Source: Inquilinus sp. Marseille-Q2685 (GTDB lineage: Bacteria > Pseudomonadota > Alphaproteobacteria > DSM-16000 > Inquilinaceae). From it: a stretch of DNA of 64,000 bases. The position numbers and the translations under genes were made by a program. The stretch spans positions 1 through 64,000 of the forward strand of contig NZ_CAKAKL010000014.1 of NCBI RefSeq assembly GCF_916619195.1. Direction: 5' to 3'. Under the pieces are notes generated by a model. The model was given only the letters and a program-made list of their open reading frames with translations, searched no databases and had not been told where the DNA came from. Every line of letters begins with the position of its first letter. Position 1 is the first letter of the stretch. This document shows, one piece after another, positions 8,787 through 17,934 of the stretch.

Positions 8787-10478
8787 GTGACGACCGCCAC
8801 CAACCGCCGCGTCATCCGGGCGCCGCACGGGCCGGAGAAGAGCTGCCGCACCTGGCAGACCGAAGCCGCGATGCGGATGCTGATGAACAATCTCGACCCC
8901 GACGTGGCCGAGAACCCGGACGAGCTGGTGGTCTATGGCGGCATCGGCAAAGCGGCCCGCAACTGGCAGTCCTTCGACACCATCGTCCGCACCCTGAAGG
9001 ACTTGGCGCCGGACGAGACGCTGCTGGTGCAGTCCGGCAAGCCGGTCGGCGTCTTCCGCACCCACACCGACGCGCCGCGGGTGCTGATCGCCAACTCCAA
9101 CCTGGTGCCGCACTGGGCGACCTGGGAGCATTTCCGCGCGCTCGAGGCCAAGGGGCTGATGATGTACGGCCAGATGACGGCCGGCTCCTGGATCTATATC
9201 GGCAGCCAGGGCATCGTGCAGGGCACTTACGAGACCTTCGCCGAGGTCGGCCGCCAGCACTACAACGGCGACCTGAAGGGCCGCTGGATCCTGACCGGCG
9301 GCCTCGGCGGTATGGGCGGCGCCCAGCCGCTGGCCGCGACCATGGCCGGCGCCTCGATGATCGCGGTCGAATGCCAGGCCAGCCGGATCGAGCGCCGCCT
9401 CGCCACCCGCTATGTCGACCGCAAGGCCGAGACGCTGGACGAGGCGATGGCGATCGTCCGCGAGGCCAAGGCCCAGGGCAAGGCCATCTCGGTCGGCCTG
9501 CTCGGCAACGCCGCCGAAATCTTCCCGGAGATCGTGCGCCGGGCGAAAAACGACCCGGCCTGGCGCCCGGATGCGGTGACCGACCAGACCTCGGCGCACG
9601 ACCCGCTGAACGGCTACCTGCCGGCGGGCTGGACATGGGCCGAGGCCGAGACCCGCCGCCAGACCGACCCCGAGGGCGTGGTCCGCGCAGCGAAGGAGAG
9701 CATGGCCGCTCATGTCCGGGCGATGCTGGACTTCCACGCCATGGGCATCCCGACGCTCGACTACGGCAACAACATCCGCCAGATGGCGCAGGATGTCGGC
9801 GTCGAGAACGCCTTCGACTTCCCCGGCTTCGTCCCGGCCTATATCCGCCCGCTGTTCTGCCGCGGCATCGGCCCGTTCCGCTGGGCCGCCCTGTCCGGCG
9901 ACCCGGAGGACATCTACCGGACCGACCAGCGGGTGAAGGAGCTGATCCCCGACGACCCGCACCTGCACAACTGGCTGGACATGGCGCGCGAGCGCATCGC
10001 CTTCCAGGGCCTGCCGGCACGGATCTGCTGGGTCGGCCTCGGCCAGCGGCACCGCCTGGGCCTGGCCTTCAACGAGATGGTGGCCAGGGGCGAGTTGAAG
10101 GCGCCGATCGTGATCGGCCGCGACCATCTCGACAGCGGCTCGGTCGCCAGCCCGAACCGCGAGACCGAGGCGATGCAGGACGGGTCGGATGCCGTGTCCG
10201 ACTGGCCGCTGCTGAACGCCCTCCTCAACACCGCCTCGGGCGCCACCTGGGTCAGCCTGCATCATGGCGGCGGCGTCGGCATGGGCTACAGCCAGCATGC
10301 CGGCATGGTGATCGTCGCCGACGGCACGCCGGAGGCGGCGCGGCGACTGGAGCGGGTGTTGACCAACGACCCCGGAACCGGCGTCATGCGTCATGCCGAT
10401 GCGGGCTACGACATCGCCCGCGACTGCGCCCGCGAGCAGGGCCTGAAGCTGCCGATGCTGGAGGATGATCATGGATGA
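8787..10478 (+). CDS. hutU: Urocanate hydratase (urocanase)
   Basis: A 563-residue urocanase, the second enzyme of histidine degradation, converting urocanate to imidazolone propionate with tightly bound NAD. The glycine-rich NAD loop [19 protein letters not shown] and the family segment [13 protein letters not shown] are clear, and the length is normal (~555). The GTG at 8787 is preceded by GAGGAGG with good spacing; the frame is open further upstream across the hutC promoter but that part is not conserved-looking. It is first in the five-gene run hutU-PPOX-hutH-hutG-APH and is presumably repressed by HutC through the palindrome upstream. Confidence 0.97.
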   Translation: MTTATNRRVIRAPHGPEKSCRTWQTEAAMRMLMNNLDPDVAENPDELVVYGGIGKAARNWQSFDTIVRTLKDLAPDETLLVQSGKPVGVFRTHTDAPRVLIANSNLVPHWATWEHFRALEAKGLMMYGQMTAGSWIYIGSQGIVQGTYETFAEVGRQHYNGDLKGRWILTGGLGGMGGAQPLAATMAGASMIAVECQASRIERRLATRYVDRKAETLDEAMAIVREAKAQGKAISVGLLGNAAEIFPEIVRRAKNDPAWRPDAVTDQTSAHDPLNGYLPAGWTWAEAETRRQTDPEGVVRAAKESMAAHVRAMLDFHAMGIPTLDYGNNIRQMAQDVGVENAFDFPGFVPAYIRPLFCRGIGPFRWAALSGDPEDIYRTDQRVKELIPDDPHLHNWLDMARERIAFQGLPARICWVGLGQRHRLGLAFNEMVARGELKAPIVIGRDHLDSGSVASPNRETEAMQDGSDAVSDWPLLNALLNTASGATWVSLHHGGGVGMGYSQHAGMVIVADGTPEAARRLERVLTNDPGTGVMRHADAGYDIARDCAREQGLKLPMLEDDHG

Positions 10479-11106
10479 CGGGATCGTTCACGCCGAAGGG
10501 ATCGTCCGGGACCAGGCCGATCTGCGCAGCCGCTACGCCGAGCCGAGCGAGCTGGTCCGCAACAAAGTCCTGGACCGGATCGACCGGCACGCCCGCGCCT
10601 TCATCGGCCTGTCGCCCTTCCTGGTGATCGCGACGGCGGGGGCCGACGGCAGCACCGATGCCTCGCCCCGCGGCGACGCGCCCGGCTTCGTCACCGTGGC
10701 CGATGAGAAGACCCTGCTGATCCCCGACCGGCGCGGCAACAATCTGTGCGACAGCCTGTCGAACGTGGTCGAGAACCCGAAGGTCGGCCTCGTCTTCTTC
10801 GTCCCGGGCGTCAACGAGACGCTGCGGGTCAATGGCGGCGCCGAGATCACCACCGACCCAGCGGTGCTGCAACCGATGGCGGTCGACGGCAAGGTCCCGA
10901 CATCGGCGCTGCGAGTCACGGTCGACCAGATCTACTTCCATTGCGGCAAGGCGCTGATCCGGTCCCGCCTGTGGGATCCGGCGGCGCAGATCGAACGCGG
11001 CAGCTTCCCGACGCTGGGCAAGATCCTGGCCGACCAGATCAAGGGCGTCGACACCGCCGAGGCCGATGCCCGGCTCGAAAACTCCTACCGGAACCATCTC
11101 TACTGA
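10465..11106 (+). CDS. PPOX-type FMN flavoprotein in the hut operon
   Basis: A 213-residue protein of the pyridoxamine 5'-phosphate oxidase-like split-barrel family, resembling the MSMEG_1061 group. [13 protein letters not shown] is the characteristic phosphate/FMN-binding segment, followed by [12 protein letters not shown]. Such proteins bind FMN or F420, but the substrate here is unknown. The start overlaps the hutU stop by 14 bp and hutH begins two bases after its stop, so it is translationally tied to histidine catabolism although it is not a classical hut enzyme. The start may be the second ATG at 10471. Confidence 0.85.
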   Translation: MIMDDGIVHAEGIVRDQADLRSRYAEPSELVRNKVLDRIDRHARAFIGLSPFLVIATAGADGSTDASPRGDAPGFVTVADEKTLLIPDRRGNNLCDSLSNVVENPKVGLVFFVPGVNETLRVNGGAEITTDPAVLQPMAVDGKVPTSALRVTVDQIYFHCGKALIRSRLWDPAAQIERGSFPTLGKILADQIKGVDTAEADARLENSYRNHLY

Positions 11107-11107
11107 C

Positions 11108-12649
11108 ATGGCCGACATCACCTTCACCGCCGGCCGCCTGGCGCTGCCGCAGCTCCGCGCCATCACCCGCACCGACGCCGCCGTTCGGCTCGCCCCCGCC
11201 TGCCGGCCGGAGATCGAGGCCGGGGCCGCCGCCGTCGCCGCGATCGTCGACGAGAACCGCACCGCCTACGGCGTCAACACCGGCTTCGGCAAGCTGGCCC
11301 AGACCCGGATCCCGACCGACCGGCTGCAGCAGTTGCAGACCAACCTGGTGCTGTCGCACGCCACCGGCACCGGCCCGCTGCTGGACGATGCCGTGGTCCG
11401 GCTGATCCTGGCGCTCAAGCTCAACGGCCTGGCCCGCGGCCGCTCCGGCGTGCGCTGGGTGGTGATCGAGGCGCTTCAGGCCCTGATCGACGCCCGCGCC
11501 TATCCCTGCATCCCGGCCAAAGGCTCGGTCGGCGCCTCGGGCGACCTCGCCCCCCTCGCCCATCTCTCGGCCGCACTGCTCGGCGAGGGCGAGATCCGGC
11601 TGCGCGGCAAGCGCTGGCCGGCCGCCGACGCGCTGCGCCAGATCGGCCTGTCGCCGCTGACCCTGGCGCCGAAGGAGGGCCTGGCGCTGCTGAACGGCAC
11701 CCAGGTCTCCACCGCCCTGGCCCTCATGGGCCTGTTCGCGGCGGAGGAGGTGTTCGCCGCCGGCCTCGTCGCGGGCGCCATGTCGGTCGACGCCGCCCGC
11801 GCCTCCGATGCGCCCTTCGACGCCCGCATTCACGAATGGCGCGGTCAGCCGGGCCAGATCGAGGTGGCGGCGGTGCTGCGCGGCCTGCTGGCGGGCAGCG
11901 CCATTCGCGCCTCGCATATCGAGAACGACGACCGGGTGCAGGACCCCTACTCCCTTCGCTGCCAGCCGCAGGTCATGGGCGCCTGCCTCGACCAGATCCG
12001 CCACGCGGCGCGGATCCTGGAGATCGAGGCCAACGCCGTCTCCGACAACCCGCTGGTGTTCCCGGAGTCGGGCGACGTCATCTCCGGCGGCAACTTCCAT
12101 GCCGAGCCGGTGGCCTTCGCCGCCGACAACCTGGCGCTGGCGATCGCCGAGATCGGGGCGATCTCGGAGCGGCGCATCGCCCTCCTCACCGACTCCAACC
12201 TCTCCGGCCTGCCGCCCTTCCTGGTGGCCGATCCGGGCGTCAACTCCGGCTTCATGATCGCCCATGTCACCGCGGCCGCCCTGGCCAGCGAGAACAAGAG
12301 CCTGGCGCATCCCAGCTCGGTCGACAGCCTGCCGACCTCGGCCAACCAGGAGGATCATGTGTCGATGGCGACCCATGCCGGGCGCCGCTTGGCCGAGATG
12401 GCCGAGAACACCGCGGCGATTGTCGGCGTCGAGCTGCTGGCCGCGGCCCAGGGCATCGACTTCCTCCGCCCCCTGCGCAGCGCCGAGCGGATCGAGGCGG
12501 CGATGACGGCGGTCCGGGCCCGGGTGAAGGCCTGGGATTCCGATCGCTACTTCGCCCCGGACATTGAGGCCGCCAAGGCCCTGGTCCGGGCCGGCAGCTT
12601 CCTGCCCTATGCGCCCGGCCTGCTGCCGAGCACCTTGGAGGCCGCGTGA
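11108..12649 (+). CDS. hutH: Histidine ammonia-lyase
   Basis: A 513-residue canonical HAL that deaminates L-histidine to trans-urocanate. [14 protein letters not shown] supplies the MIO triad Ala143-Ser144-Gly145, at the same position as in the Pseudomonas enzyme, and Tyr54 in AYGVNTGFG and the [10 protein letters not shown] segment are intact. These features contrast with the paralogue at 6433-7956. The ATG at 11108 lies two bases after the PPOX stop, and the hutG start overlaps its stop. Confidence 0.97.
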   Translation: MADITFTAGRLALPQLRAITRTDAAVRLAPACRPEIEAGAAAVAAIVDENRTAYGVNTGFGKLAQTRIPTDRLQQLQTNLVLSHATGTGPLLDDAVVRLILALKLNGLARGRSGVRWVVIEALQALIDARAYPCIPAKGSVGASGDLAPLAHLSAALLGEGEIRLRGKRWPAADALRQIGLSPLTLAPKEGLALLNGTQVSTALALMGLFAAEEVFAAGLVAGAMSVDAARASDAPFDARIHEWRGQPGQIEVAAVLRGLLAGSAIRASHIENDDRVQDPYSLRCQPQVMGACLDQIRHAARILEIEANAVSDNPLVFPESGDVISGGNFHAEPVAFAADNLALAIAEIGAISERRIALLTDSNLSGLPPFLVADPGVNSGFMIAHVTAAALASENKSLAHPSSVDSLPTSANQEDHVSMATHAGRRLAEMAENTAAIVGVELLAAAQGIDFLRPLRSAERIEAAMTAVRARVKAWDSDRYFAPDIEAAKALVRAGSFLPYAPGLLPSTLEAA

Positions 12650-13440
12650 TGGACGCCTTCCGCCTGCATCGCGGCACCGCGCCGCTGTTGCTGAGCATCC
12701 CGCATGTCGGCACCGGCGTGCCGGAGGCGATCTGGGCCAGGCTCACGCCGGAAGGGCAGCTGCTGCGCGACACCGACTGGCATCTCGACCGGCTCTACGA
12801 CTACGCCGAGGGCCTCGGCGTCAGCATCATCCAGGCGGTGCAGTCGCGCTACGTCATCGACCTGAACCGCCCCACGGACGACCAGAGCCTGTATCCCGGC
12901 CAGGCCACCACCGGCTTGTGCTCGACCATCGATTTCGACGGCCGGCCGCTATACCGACCGGGCGAGGAGCCGGATGCGGCGGAGATCGCCGGCCGGGTGA
13001 ACACGGTGTGGAAGCCGTACCACGCCGCTTTGGAGTCGGAGCTGGAGCGCATCAAGGCGCAGCACGGCTACGCCCTGCTCTACGACGCGCATTCGATCCG
13101 CTCGCAGGTGCCACGACTGTTCGACGGCCTCCTGCCCGACCTGAATCTCGGCAGCAACGCCGGCGCCACGGCGGCGCCGGCCTTGAAGGAGCGGATCGCG
13201 GAGATCTGCCGCACGGCCGAGGGCTTCACCCATGTCGTCGACGGCCGATTCAAGGGCGGCTACATCACCCGCCACTACGGACAGCCGGAGCGGAACGTGC
13301 ACGCGCTGCAGATGGAGCTGGCCCAGCGCCACTACATGGATGAGGATCCGCCCTTCGCGTACCAGGGGGAGCGGGCCAGGCCGCTGCAGGCGGTGCTGCG
13401 CCGGGTGCTGGAAGCGATGCTGGAGTGGAAGCCCGCCTGA
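12649..13440 (+). CDS. hutG: N-formylglutamate deformylase HutG
   Basis: A 263-residue N-formylglutamate amidohydrolase, which releases formate and glutamate in the last step of the five-step histidine pathway. The family segments SIPHVGTGVP, RYVIDLNRP, YDAHSIRSQVP and KGGYITRHYG are present. The ATG at 12649 overlaps the hutH stop (TGATG); a GTG one codon upstream is also possible. Its presence implies a formiminoglutamate deiminase (HutF) and HutI elsewhere, since neither is in the window. Confidence 0.95.
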   Translation: MDAFRLHRGTAPLLLSIPHVGTGVPEAIWARLTPEGQLLRDTDWHLDRLYDYAEGLGVSIIQAVQSRYVIDLNRPTDDQSLYPGQATTGLCSTIDFDGRPLYRPGEEPDAAEIAGRVNTVWKPYHAALESELERIKAQHGYALLYDAHSIRSQVPRLFDGLLPDLNLGSNAGATAAPALKERIAEICRTAEGFTHVVDGRFKGGYITRHYGQPERNVHALQMELAQRHYMDEDPPFAYQGERARPLQAVLRRVLEAMLEWKPA

Positions 13441-14285
13441 TGAGCAGCGCGCTGTCGCCGATCGAGCTGTGGCTCGACCGCTGGGAGCTGGAGCCCGACG
13501 GCGACGCGATCGAGCGCAACGGCGCCCATGTCGCCTTCGTCCGCCGCGGCGACACCCGGATGGTGCTGAAGGTGCTCAAGCCGAATAGCGACGAGATGCT
13601 GGGCCCGATGATGCTGGCGCATTACCGGGGCCGTAGCGCCGTCCGTGTGCTGGGGCATGAGCAGAACGCCGTACTGCTGGAGCGGGCGCTGCCGGGGACG
13701 GAGCTGACCGAGATCGTGCTGGCCGGCCGCGACGACGAAGCCGTCCGCATCCTGTGCGGCGTGATGGCCGACCTGCACCAGGACGACCCGCCGCCCGGCC
13801 GCTGGCCGACGGTGGAGGATTGGGGCCGCGCCTTCGCCCGCTATCGGGCCGGCGAGCCGCATCCGGAGATACCGGCCGACCTGCTCGACCGAGCCGAGGC
13901 CGAGTATCGGGATCTCTGCGCCAGCCAGGGCCGGCGCTACCTGCTGCATGGCGACCTGCACCATGAGAACGTGCTGGACGGCGGCGACCGCGGCTGGCTG
14001 GTGATCGATCCCAAGGGCGTGATCGGCGAGCTGACCTACGAGACCGGCGCCGGCCTGCGCAATCCGGGCGACGCCGAGGAGCTGTACAACGATCCCCGCC
14101 GCATCGCCCGCCGGGTGCGGATCATCGCCGAGACGCTGGGCCTGCCGGAGCAGCGCATCCTGCGCTGGTCCTTCGCCCAGTCCGTCCTCTCCGCCCTCTG
14201 GCACGTCGAGGACGGGGACGGCGACGAGGCTGTCGCGGCGGCGATCACGACCGCCACGGCGATGCACACCCTGCTGGCGGTCTGA
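13440..14285 (+). CDS. Aminoglycoside phosphotransferase (APH)-fold kinase
   Basis: A 281-residue protein with the APH/choline-kinase fold, closest in pattern to streptomycin 6-phosphotransferase-like proteins. HGDLHHENVL provides the catalytic Asp and metal-binding Asn, and VIDPKG replaces the usual IDxE/DFG. MVLKVLKP is the nucleotide-binding lysine strand. The start overlaps the hutG stop (TGATG), so it is co-translated with the hut genes; whether it acts on a small metabolite or gives resistance cannot be told. A start 15 bp upstream is possible but less likely. Confidence 0.85.
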   Translation: MSSALSPIELWLDRWELEPDGDAIERNGAHVAFVRRGDTRMVLKVLKPNSDEMLGPMMLAHYRGRSAVRVLGHEQNAVLLERALPGTELTEIVLAGRDDEAVRILCGVMADLHQDDPPPGRWPTVEDWGRAFARYRAGEPHPEIPADLLDRAEAEYRDLCASQGRRYLLHGDLHHENVLDGGDRGWLVIDPKGVIGELTYETGAGLRNPGDAEELYNDPRRIARRVRIIAETLGLPEQRILRWSFAQSVLSALWHVEDGDGDEAVAAAITTATAMHTLLAV

Positions 14286-14303
14286 GCAGGCACCGCCCGC
14301 AGA

Positions 14304-15234
14304 TCAGGCCAGGCGGAGCAGGACCTTTCCGCGGGCATGGCCGGACGCGACATGCCCGAGCGCCGCCTCCAGCTCTCCCAACGACAATTCGCGATCCACA
14401 ACCACCGTCAGTATTTCGGCATCGCACAGCCCGGCGATCAGGCCGAGGCGGGTGGCATCGGTGTGGTGGAACACGAACCCGGCCGAGACGCCATGCGCCG
14501 TCGCCAGCGCCTCATCCGGCGGCGACACGATGCTGACCAGCCTCCCGCCTGGCCGCAGCACGGCGTAAAGAGTGCTGCTGGGTGTCACCGCCGATAATGT
14601 CGAGCACGACATCGACATCGCGGACCATCGCCGTGAAATCCTCGGTCCGGTAATCGATGACATGGCTCGCACCGAGCCGGCGGACGAGGTCGGCATTGGC
14701 GGCAGATGCGGTGGCGACGACCCTGGCGCCGGCACACCGCGCCAGCTGTACAGCGGCACTGCCGACGCCGCCGGCGGCGGCATGGATCAGAACGGTCTGC
14801 CCCGCCGACAGGCAGGCGGTTTCGAACAGCGCCTGCCAGGCGGTGCCCGCCGCCGTGGGCAAGCCCGCCGCCACGGCGAGCGGCAGGCCGGCCGGCGCCG
14901 CCGCGACACGGGTTGCCGGCACGACGGCGAATTCGGCGAAGGCGCCGCCGCGCACCGGGTCCGCCCGGGCGATGACCGTGTCGCCCGGTCGCCAGCGGGC
15001 CGCCAGCGCGCCGGCCCGTTCGACCGTACCGGCGAGATCGGTTCCCAGCGAATAGGGGAAGGCCAACGGGAAGTAGGCGTCGAGGCCGCCGCCGATCAGC
15101 TTGATGTCCAGCGGGTTGATGCTGGCCGCCACCACCCGGATCAGCACCTCATGGGGGCCGACCTCCGGCACCGGCACGTCCTCGACCACGGCGCCGCCGA
15201 GATCACCATAGGCCCGGATACGTGCCGCCTTCAT
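14304..15234 (-). pseudogene. Frameshifted MDR-family zinc-independent alcohol dehydrogenase/quinone reductase
   Basis: The reading frame from 15234 encodes a typical medium-chain dehydrogenase: GroES-like N-domain (PHEVLIRVVAASINPLD, YSLGTDLAGTV) and Rossmann domain (LIHAAAGGVGSAAVQLA). Near 14575, after VVLDIIGGDTQQ, the frame goes out and the family C-terminus (LYAVLRPGGRLVSIVSPP ... GKVLLRLA) continues in another frame to the stop at 14304. One extra base or two missing bases at about 14570-14580 explain this. It is either a real pseudogene or an assembly error. It overlaps the SnoaL-like gene upstream (ATGA), so the two form an operon opposite a LysR regulator. Confidence 0.8.
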
Positions 15235-15701
15235 CGCCCGGCCTCCGCCGCAGCCAGGGCCGGCGGCCAGGCGCCGACCTGCTGCAGCATCCCGAACCAG
15301 TCCTCGAGATGCCAGGTGTGGCTGATCTTGCCGTTCCTGAGATGGTGGAACTCATGCAGCGCCAGCCTCACCGGCCGGCCGGTCGGGGCGATACCGAACC
15401 ACTTGCCGCGATGAGTGCCGGTGATCAGCGCCCGCACACCGACCCGGCCATCATGACCGAAGATATCCTCGATCGTGACGTCGAGATCGGGAAAGGCCTG
15501 CAGGAAGGCCCGGATCATCGGCTTCAGCCCCTCCGGCCCAGGCCCCTGGCCCGGCGCCGGCGGAATGTCCAGCCAGTCCGGGGTGACGGCTTGGTCCAGC
15601 AGGTCGGGGTCATGATGAGCGAAGGCGCGATAGAAGGTCTCGACCGCGTGCTGCTCCGACGTCGTCAGCCCGGCGGCCAGGCTGCTCTGGGATTGGTTCA
15701 T
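15231..15701 (-). CDS. SnoaL-like / ester cyclase family protein
   Basis: A 156-residue NTF2-fold protein of the SnoaL-like group (VETFYRAFAHHDPDLLDQ, FPDLDVTIEDIF, ALHEFHHLRNGKISHTWHLEDW). These proteins include polyketide cyclases and small-molecule hydrolases or isomerases; the substrate is unknown. The start at MNQSQSS (15701) is chosen over an upstream ATG at 15749, whose leader looks non-coding. Its stop overlaps the MDR gene start. It is divergent from the LysR gene and probably under its control. Confidence 0.85.
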   Translation of the reverse strand: MNQSQSSLAAGLTTSEQHAVETFYRAFAHHDPDLLDQAVTPDWLDIPPAPGQGPGPEGLKPMIRAFLQAFPDLDVTIEDIFGHDGRVGVRALITGTHRGKWFGIAPTGRPVRLALHEFHHLRNGKISHTWHLEDWFGMLQQVGAWPPALAAAEAGR

Positions 15702-15781
15702 CTTGCATCCGTTCTCGCTCTGGGTTGGCCGGATAGTCCCGACGAGCAAGAATTGAGAGATGCGCCATCATATTTGAAATC

Positions 15782-15804
15782 GATGATCTATATATGAGAT
15801 CATC
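15782..15804. promoter_or_regulatory. Inverted repeat, probable LysR operator
   Basis: GATGATCT and AGATCATC are perfect 8-bp arms separated by ATATATG, ending 6 bp before the LysR start codon, in an AT-rich patch between the divergent LysR and SnoaL genes. The position suits an autoregulatory LysR box. Confidence 0.65.
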
Positions 15805-15810
15805 CACCTC

Positions 15811-16716
15811 ATGGATCTTCATGGTATCGACCTGAACCTTCTGGTCGCTTTCGACGCCTTGATGGCGGAGCGCAGCGTCACCCGCGCCGGCGCCCGGATC
15901 GGCCGGACCCAGCCGGCGATGAGCGCCGCCCTGGCACGGCTTCGCGCTCTGTTGCGGGACGAGCTGTTCGTGCGCGGTCCGTATGGCCTGCAACCGACGC
16001 CCCGCGCGCTCGATCTTGCGCAGCCTTTGTCCGATGCCCTGGCGCAGATCCAGCAGACGCTGGACTTCACTCAGGAATTCGATCCGGCCTCATCCGCGGC
16101 GACCTTCACCCTCGGCCTGTCGGACCACCCGGCCTTCTCGCTGCTGCCGCGCCTGGCACCGGTGCTGCAAGAGACTGCGCCCGGCATCACGCTGCGGGTG
16201 CGCAGCTTCACGGCACGGGACGATGCGATCGGCATGCTGGATGCCGGTGAAGCCGATGCGACGATCGGCGTGCCGGCGGCACCGGCCGGCCGCATCCTGT
16301 CCCGCCCGCTGTTCGAGGAGCGGTTCGTCTGCGTGCTGCGCCGCGGCCATCCCGCGGCCGGCCGGCCGCTCGACCTCGACCGTTTCCTGGCGCTGTCGCA
16401 CCTGCTGGTGTCGCCCGAGAATGATCAGTTCGGCATGGTGGATGCCGAGCTGGCGAAGAAGAAGCTCAAGCGCCGGCTCGGCTTGACCTTGCCGCAGATG
16501 TATGCCGCCCCGGCCGTGGTGGCCCGGTCCGATCTGATCGCGACATTGATGCGGGGCGTGGTCGCGTCCTCCGGCCATGCCGACGCCCTCTGCCTGCTGG
16601 ACCCGCCGCTCGACCTTCCGCCGGTGCCCTTCGTGCTGTCCTGGCACCGCCGCAACGACGCCCATCCGGCCCAGCACTGGTTCCGCGATTTCGTGGCGGC
16701 ACAGGCGGGGGCCTGA
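15811..16716 (+). CDS. LysR-family transcriptional regulator
   Basis: A 301-residue LysR regulator with an N-terminal HTH of the NodD-like pattern (DLNLLVAFDALMAERSVTRAG) followed by a periplasmic-binding-fold effector domain (TFTLGLSDHPAFSLLPRLAP). It is divergent from the SnoaL/MDR pair and has a strong dyad just before its start, so local control of that pair and itself is likely. The effector is unknown. Confidence 0.93.
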   Translation: MDLHGIDLNLLVAFDALMAERSVTRAGARIGRTQPAMSAALARLRALLRDELFVRGPYGLQPTPRALDLAQPLSDALAQIQQTLDFTQEFDPASSAATFTLGLSDHPAFSLLPRLAPVLQETAPGITLRVRSFTARDDAIGMLDAGEADATIGVPAAPAGRILSRPLFEERFVCVLRRGHPAAGRPLDLDRFLALSHLLVSPENDQFGMVDAELAKKKLKRRLGLTLPQMYAAPAVVARSDLIATLMRGVVASSGHADALCLLDPPLDLPPVPFVLSWHRRNDAHPAQHWFRDFVAAQAGA

Positions 16717-16727
16717 CGACCCAAACC

Positions 16728-16751
16728 GATCCTGCCTAGTCCGGCAGGATC
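16728..16751. terminator. Bidirectional terminator-like hairpin
   Basis: GATCCTGCC and GGCAGGATC form a perfect 9-bp stem around a 6-base loop at the convergent ends of the LysR and cyclase genes. It overlaps the last codons of the cyclase gene. There is no strong T-run. Confidence 0.45.
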
Positions 16752-17509
16752 GCCACCGCCCGCGTCCAGCCCGCCGAAGCAGCGCGTATCTTCACCGGGA
16801 AGCAGCTGACGGTGAAGCCGGTGGCGGGCAGCGCCTCCAGGTTGTGCAGCTTCTCCAGATGGCAGTAGCCAATGTCGCGGCCGGCCTTGTGGCCCTCCCA
16901 GATCAGCGAGGCGTCGCCCGTCTCCTTGAACCGCCGCGCCGTGTGGCTGAACGGCGCGTCCCAGCTCCAGCCGTCGGTGCCGGTCACGCGCACACCCTGG
17001 CGCAGCAGGTGCAGCGTCGCGTCTCGGCCCATGCCGCAGCCCCGGTCGACATAGTCGGCTTGGCCGTAGCGGGCGCCGGCGCTGGTGTTGACCAGCACGA
17101 TCTCCAGCGGCTTCAGCGTGTGGCCGATCCGTTCCAGCTCCGCGTCGATCTCGTCCGGCGTCACGATGTGGCCGTCGGGCAGGTGCCGGAAGTCCAGCTT
17201 CACGCCCGGCTGGAAGCACCAGTCCAGCGGCACCTCGTCGATGGTGATGGCGCGCTTCCCGCCGTCCATCGTCGGATGGTAGTGCCAGGGGGCGTCGAGA
17301 TGGGTGCCGTTGTGGGTGGAGATGGCGACCCGTTCCTCCGCCCAGCCCTTGCCCTCCGGCAGCTGGTCCGGCCGCAGGCCCGGGAATACGAAGCCGATCT
17401 CACGCGCCGTCTCGTCATGGGCGCGATAGGTGATCGAGACCTTCTGGAACGGTGGGTCGGCCGGAACGTCGTTCTCGAGCGGGATCGAGATGTCGATGAG
17501 CTTGGGCAT
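16736..17509 (-). CDS. Cyclase-family metal-dependent hydrolase (kynurenine formamidase-like)
   Basis: A 257-residue member of the cyclase/KynB family. HNGTHLDAPWHY is the signature HxGTHxDxPxH that binds two metals, and the protein begins with the typical LIDISIPLENDVP. Characterised members hydrolyse N-formylkynurenine or isatin; which applies here is not clear because no tryptophan-degradation genes are adjacent. The start at MPKLIDIS (17509) is preferred to the upstream ATG at 17542. Confidence 0.88.
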   Translation of the reverse strand: MPKLIDISIPLENDVPADPPFQKVSITYRAHDETAREIGFVFPGLRPDQLPEGKGWAEERVAISTHNGTHLDAPWHYHPTMDGGKRAITIDEVPLDWCFQPGVKLDFRHLPDGHIVTPDEIDAELERIGHTLKPLEIVLVNTSAGARYGQADYVDRGCGMGRDATLHLLRQGVRVTGTDGWSWDAPFSHTARRFKETGDASLIWEGHKAGRDIGYCHLEKLHNLEALPATGFTVSCFPVKIRAASAGWTRAVAILPD

Positions 17510-17589
17510 GGATGCGTCCCGATTCAGGTGTGGCGCCGGCACTCTGCCGTGACGGCCGTCCGATCGCCACCGCCAGAAGGCCGCAGCCT

Positions 17590-17608
17590 GTTGCGAACCG
17601 CTCGCAAC
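17590..17608. promoter_or_regulatory. Small inverted repeat between divergent genes
   Basis: GTTGCGA and TCGCAAC flank ACCGC as perfect 7-bp arms in the 136-bp gap between the cyclase gene and the DUF2218 gene. It may be an operator; no matching regulator is adjacent. Confidence 0.35.
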
Positions 17609-17645
17609 GAACCCATCTGGGGATCATCCGATCGACGAGGACATC

Positions 17646-17930
17646 ATGCCGAGCTCCGAAGCCCGCGTTCCCACCGAGCACGCCAGCAAGTACCTGCAGC
17701 AGCTGTGCAAGCATTTCGGCCACAGGATCCCGGCGACCTTCGACGCCGAAAAGGGGCACCTCACCTTCGAGATGGGCACCACGACCCTGGCGGCCGAGCC
17801 GCATCTGCTGTTGCTGCGCAACGAGTCGCCGGACGCCGCCGGGCTGGCCCGGCTGCAGGAGGTCGTCGCCTCGCATCTCGTCCGCTTCGCCTTCCGCGAG
17901 GAGCTCAGGATCGACTGGCGACCGGTGTAG
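17646..17930 (+). CDS. DUF2218 domain protein
   Basis: A 94-residue protein matching the DUF2218 pattern: ASKYLQQLCKHFGHR near the N-terminus, a central beta segment, and a C-terminal DHLxRFAFREEL-like segment (SHLVRFAFREELRIDW). Family members often sit near siderophore or TonB genes, but none is here. The function is unknown. It ends 4 bp from the stop of the convergent cysteine-rich gene. Confidence 0.85.
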   Translation: MPSSEARVPTEHASKYLQQLCKHFGHRIPATFDAEKGHLTFEMGTTTLAAEPHLLLLRNESPDAAGLARLQEVVASHLVRFAFREELRIDWRPV

Positions 17931-17934
17931 CCGG

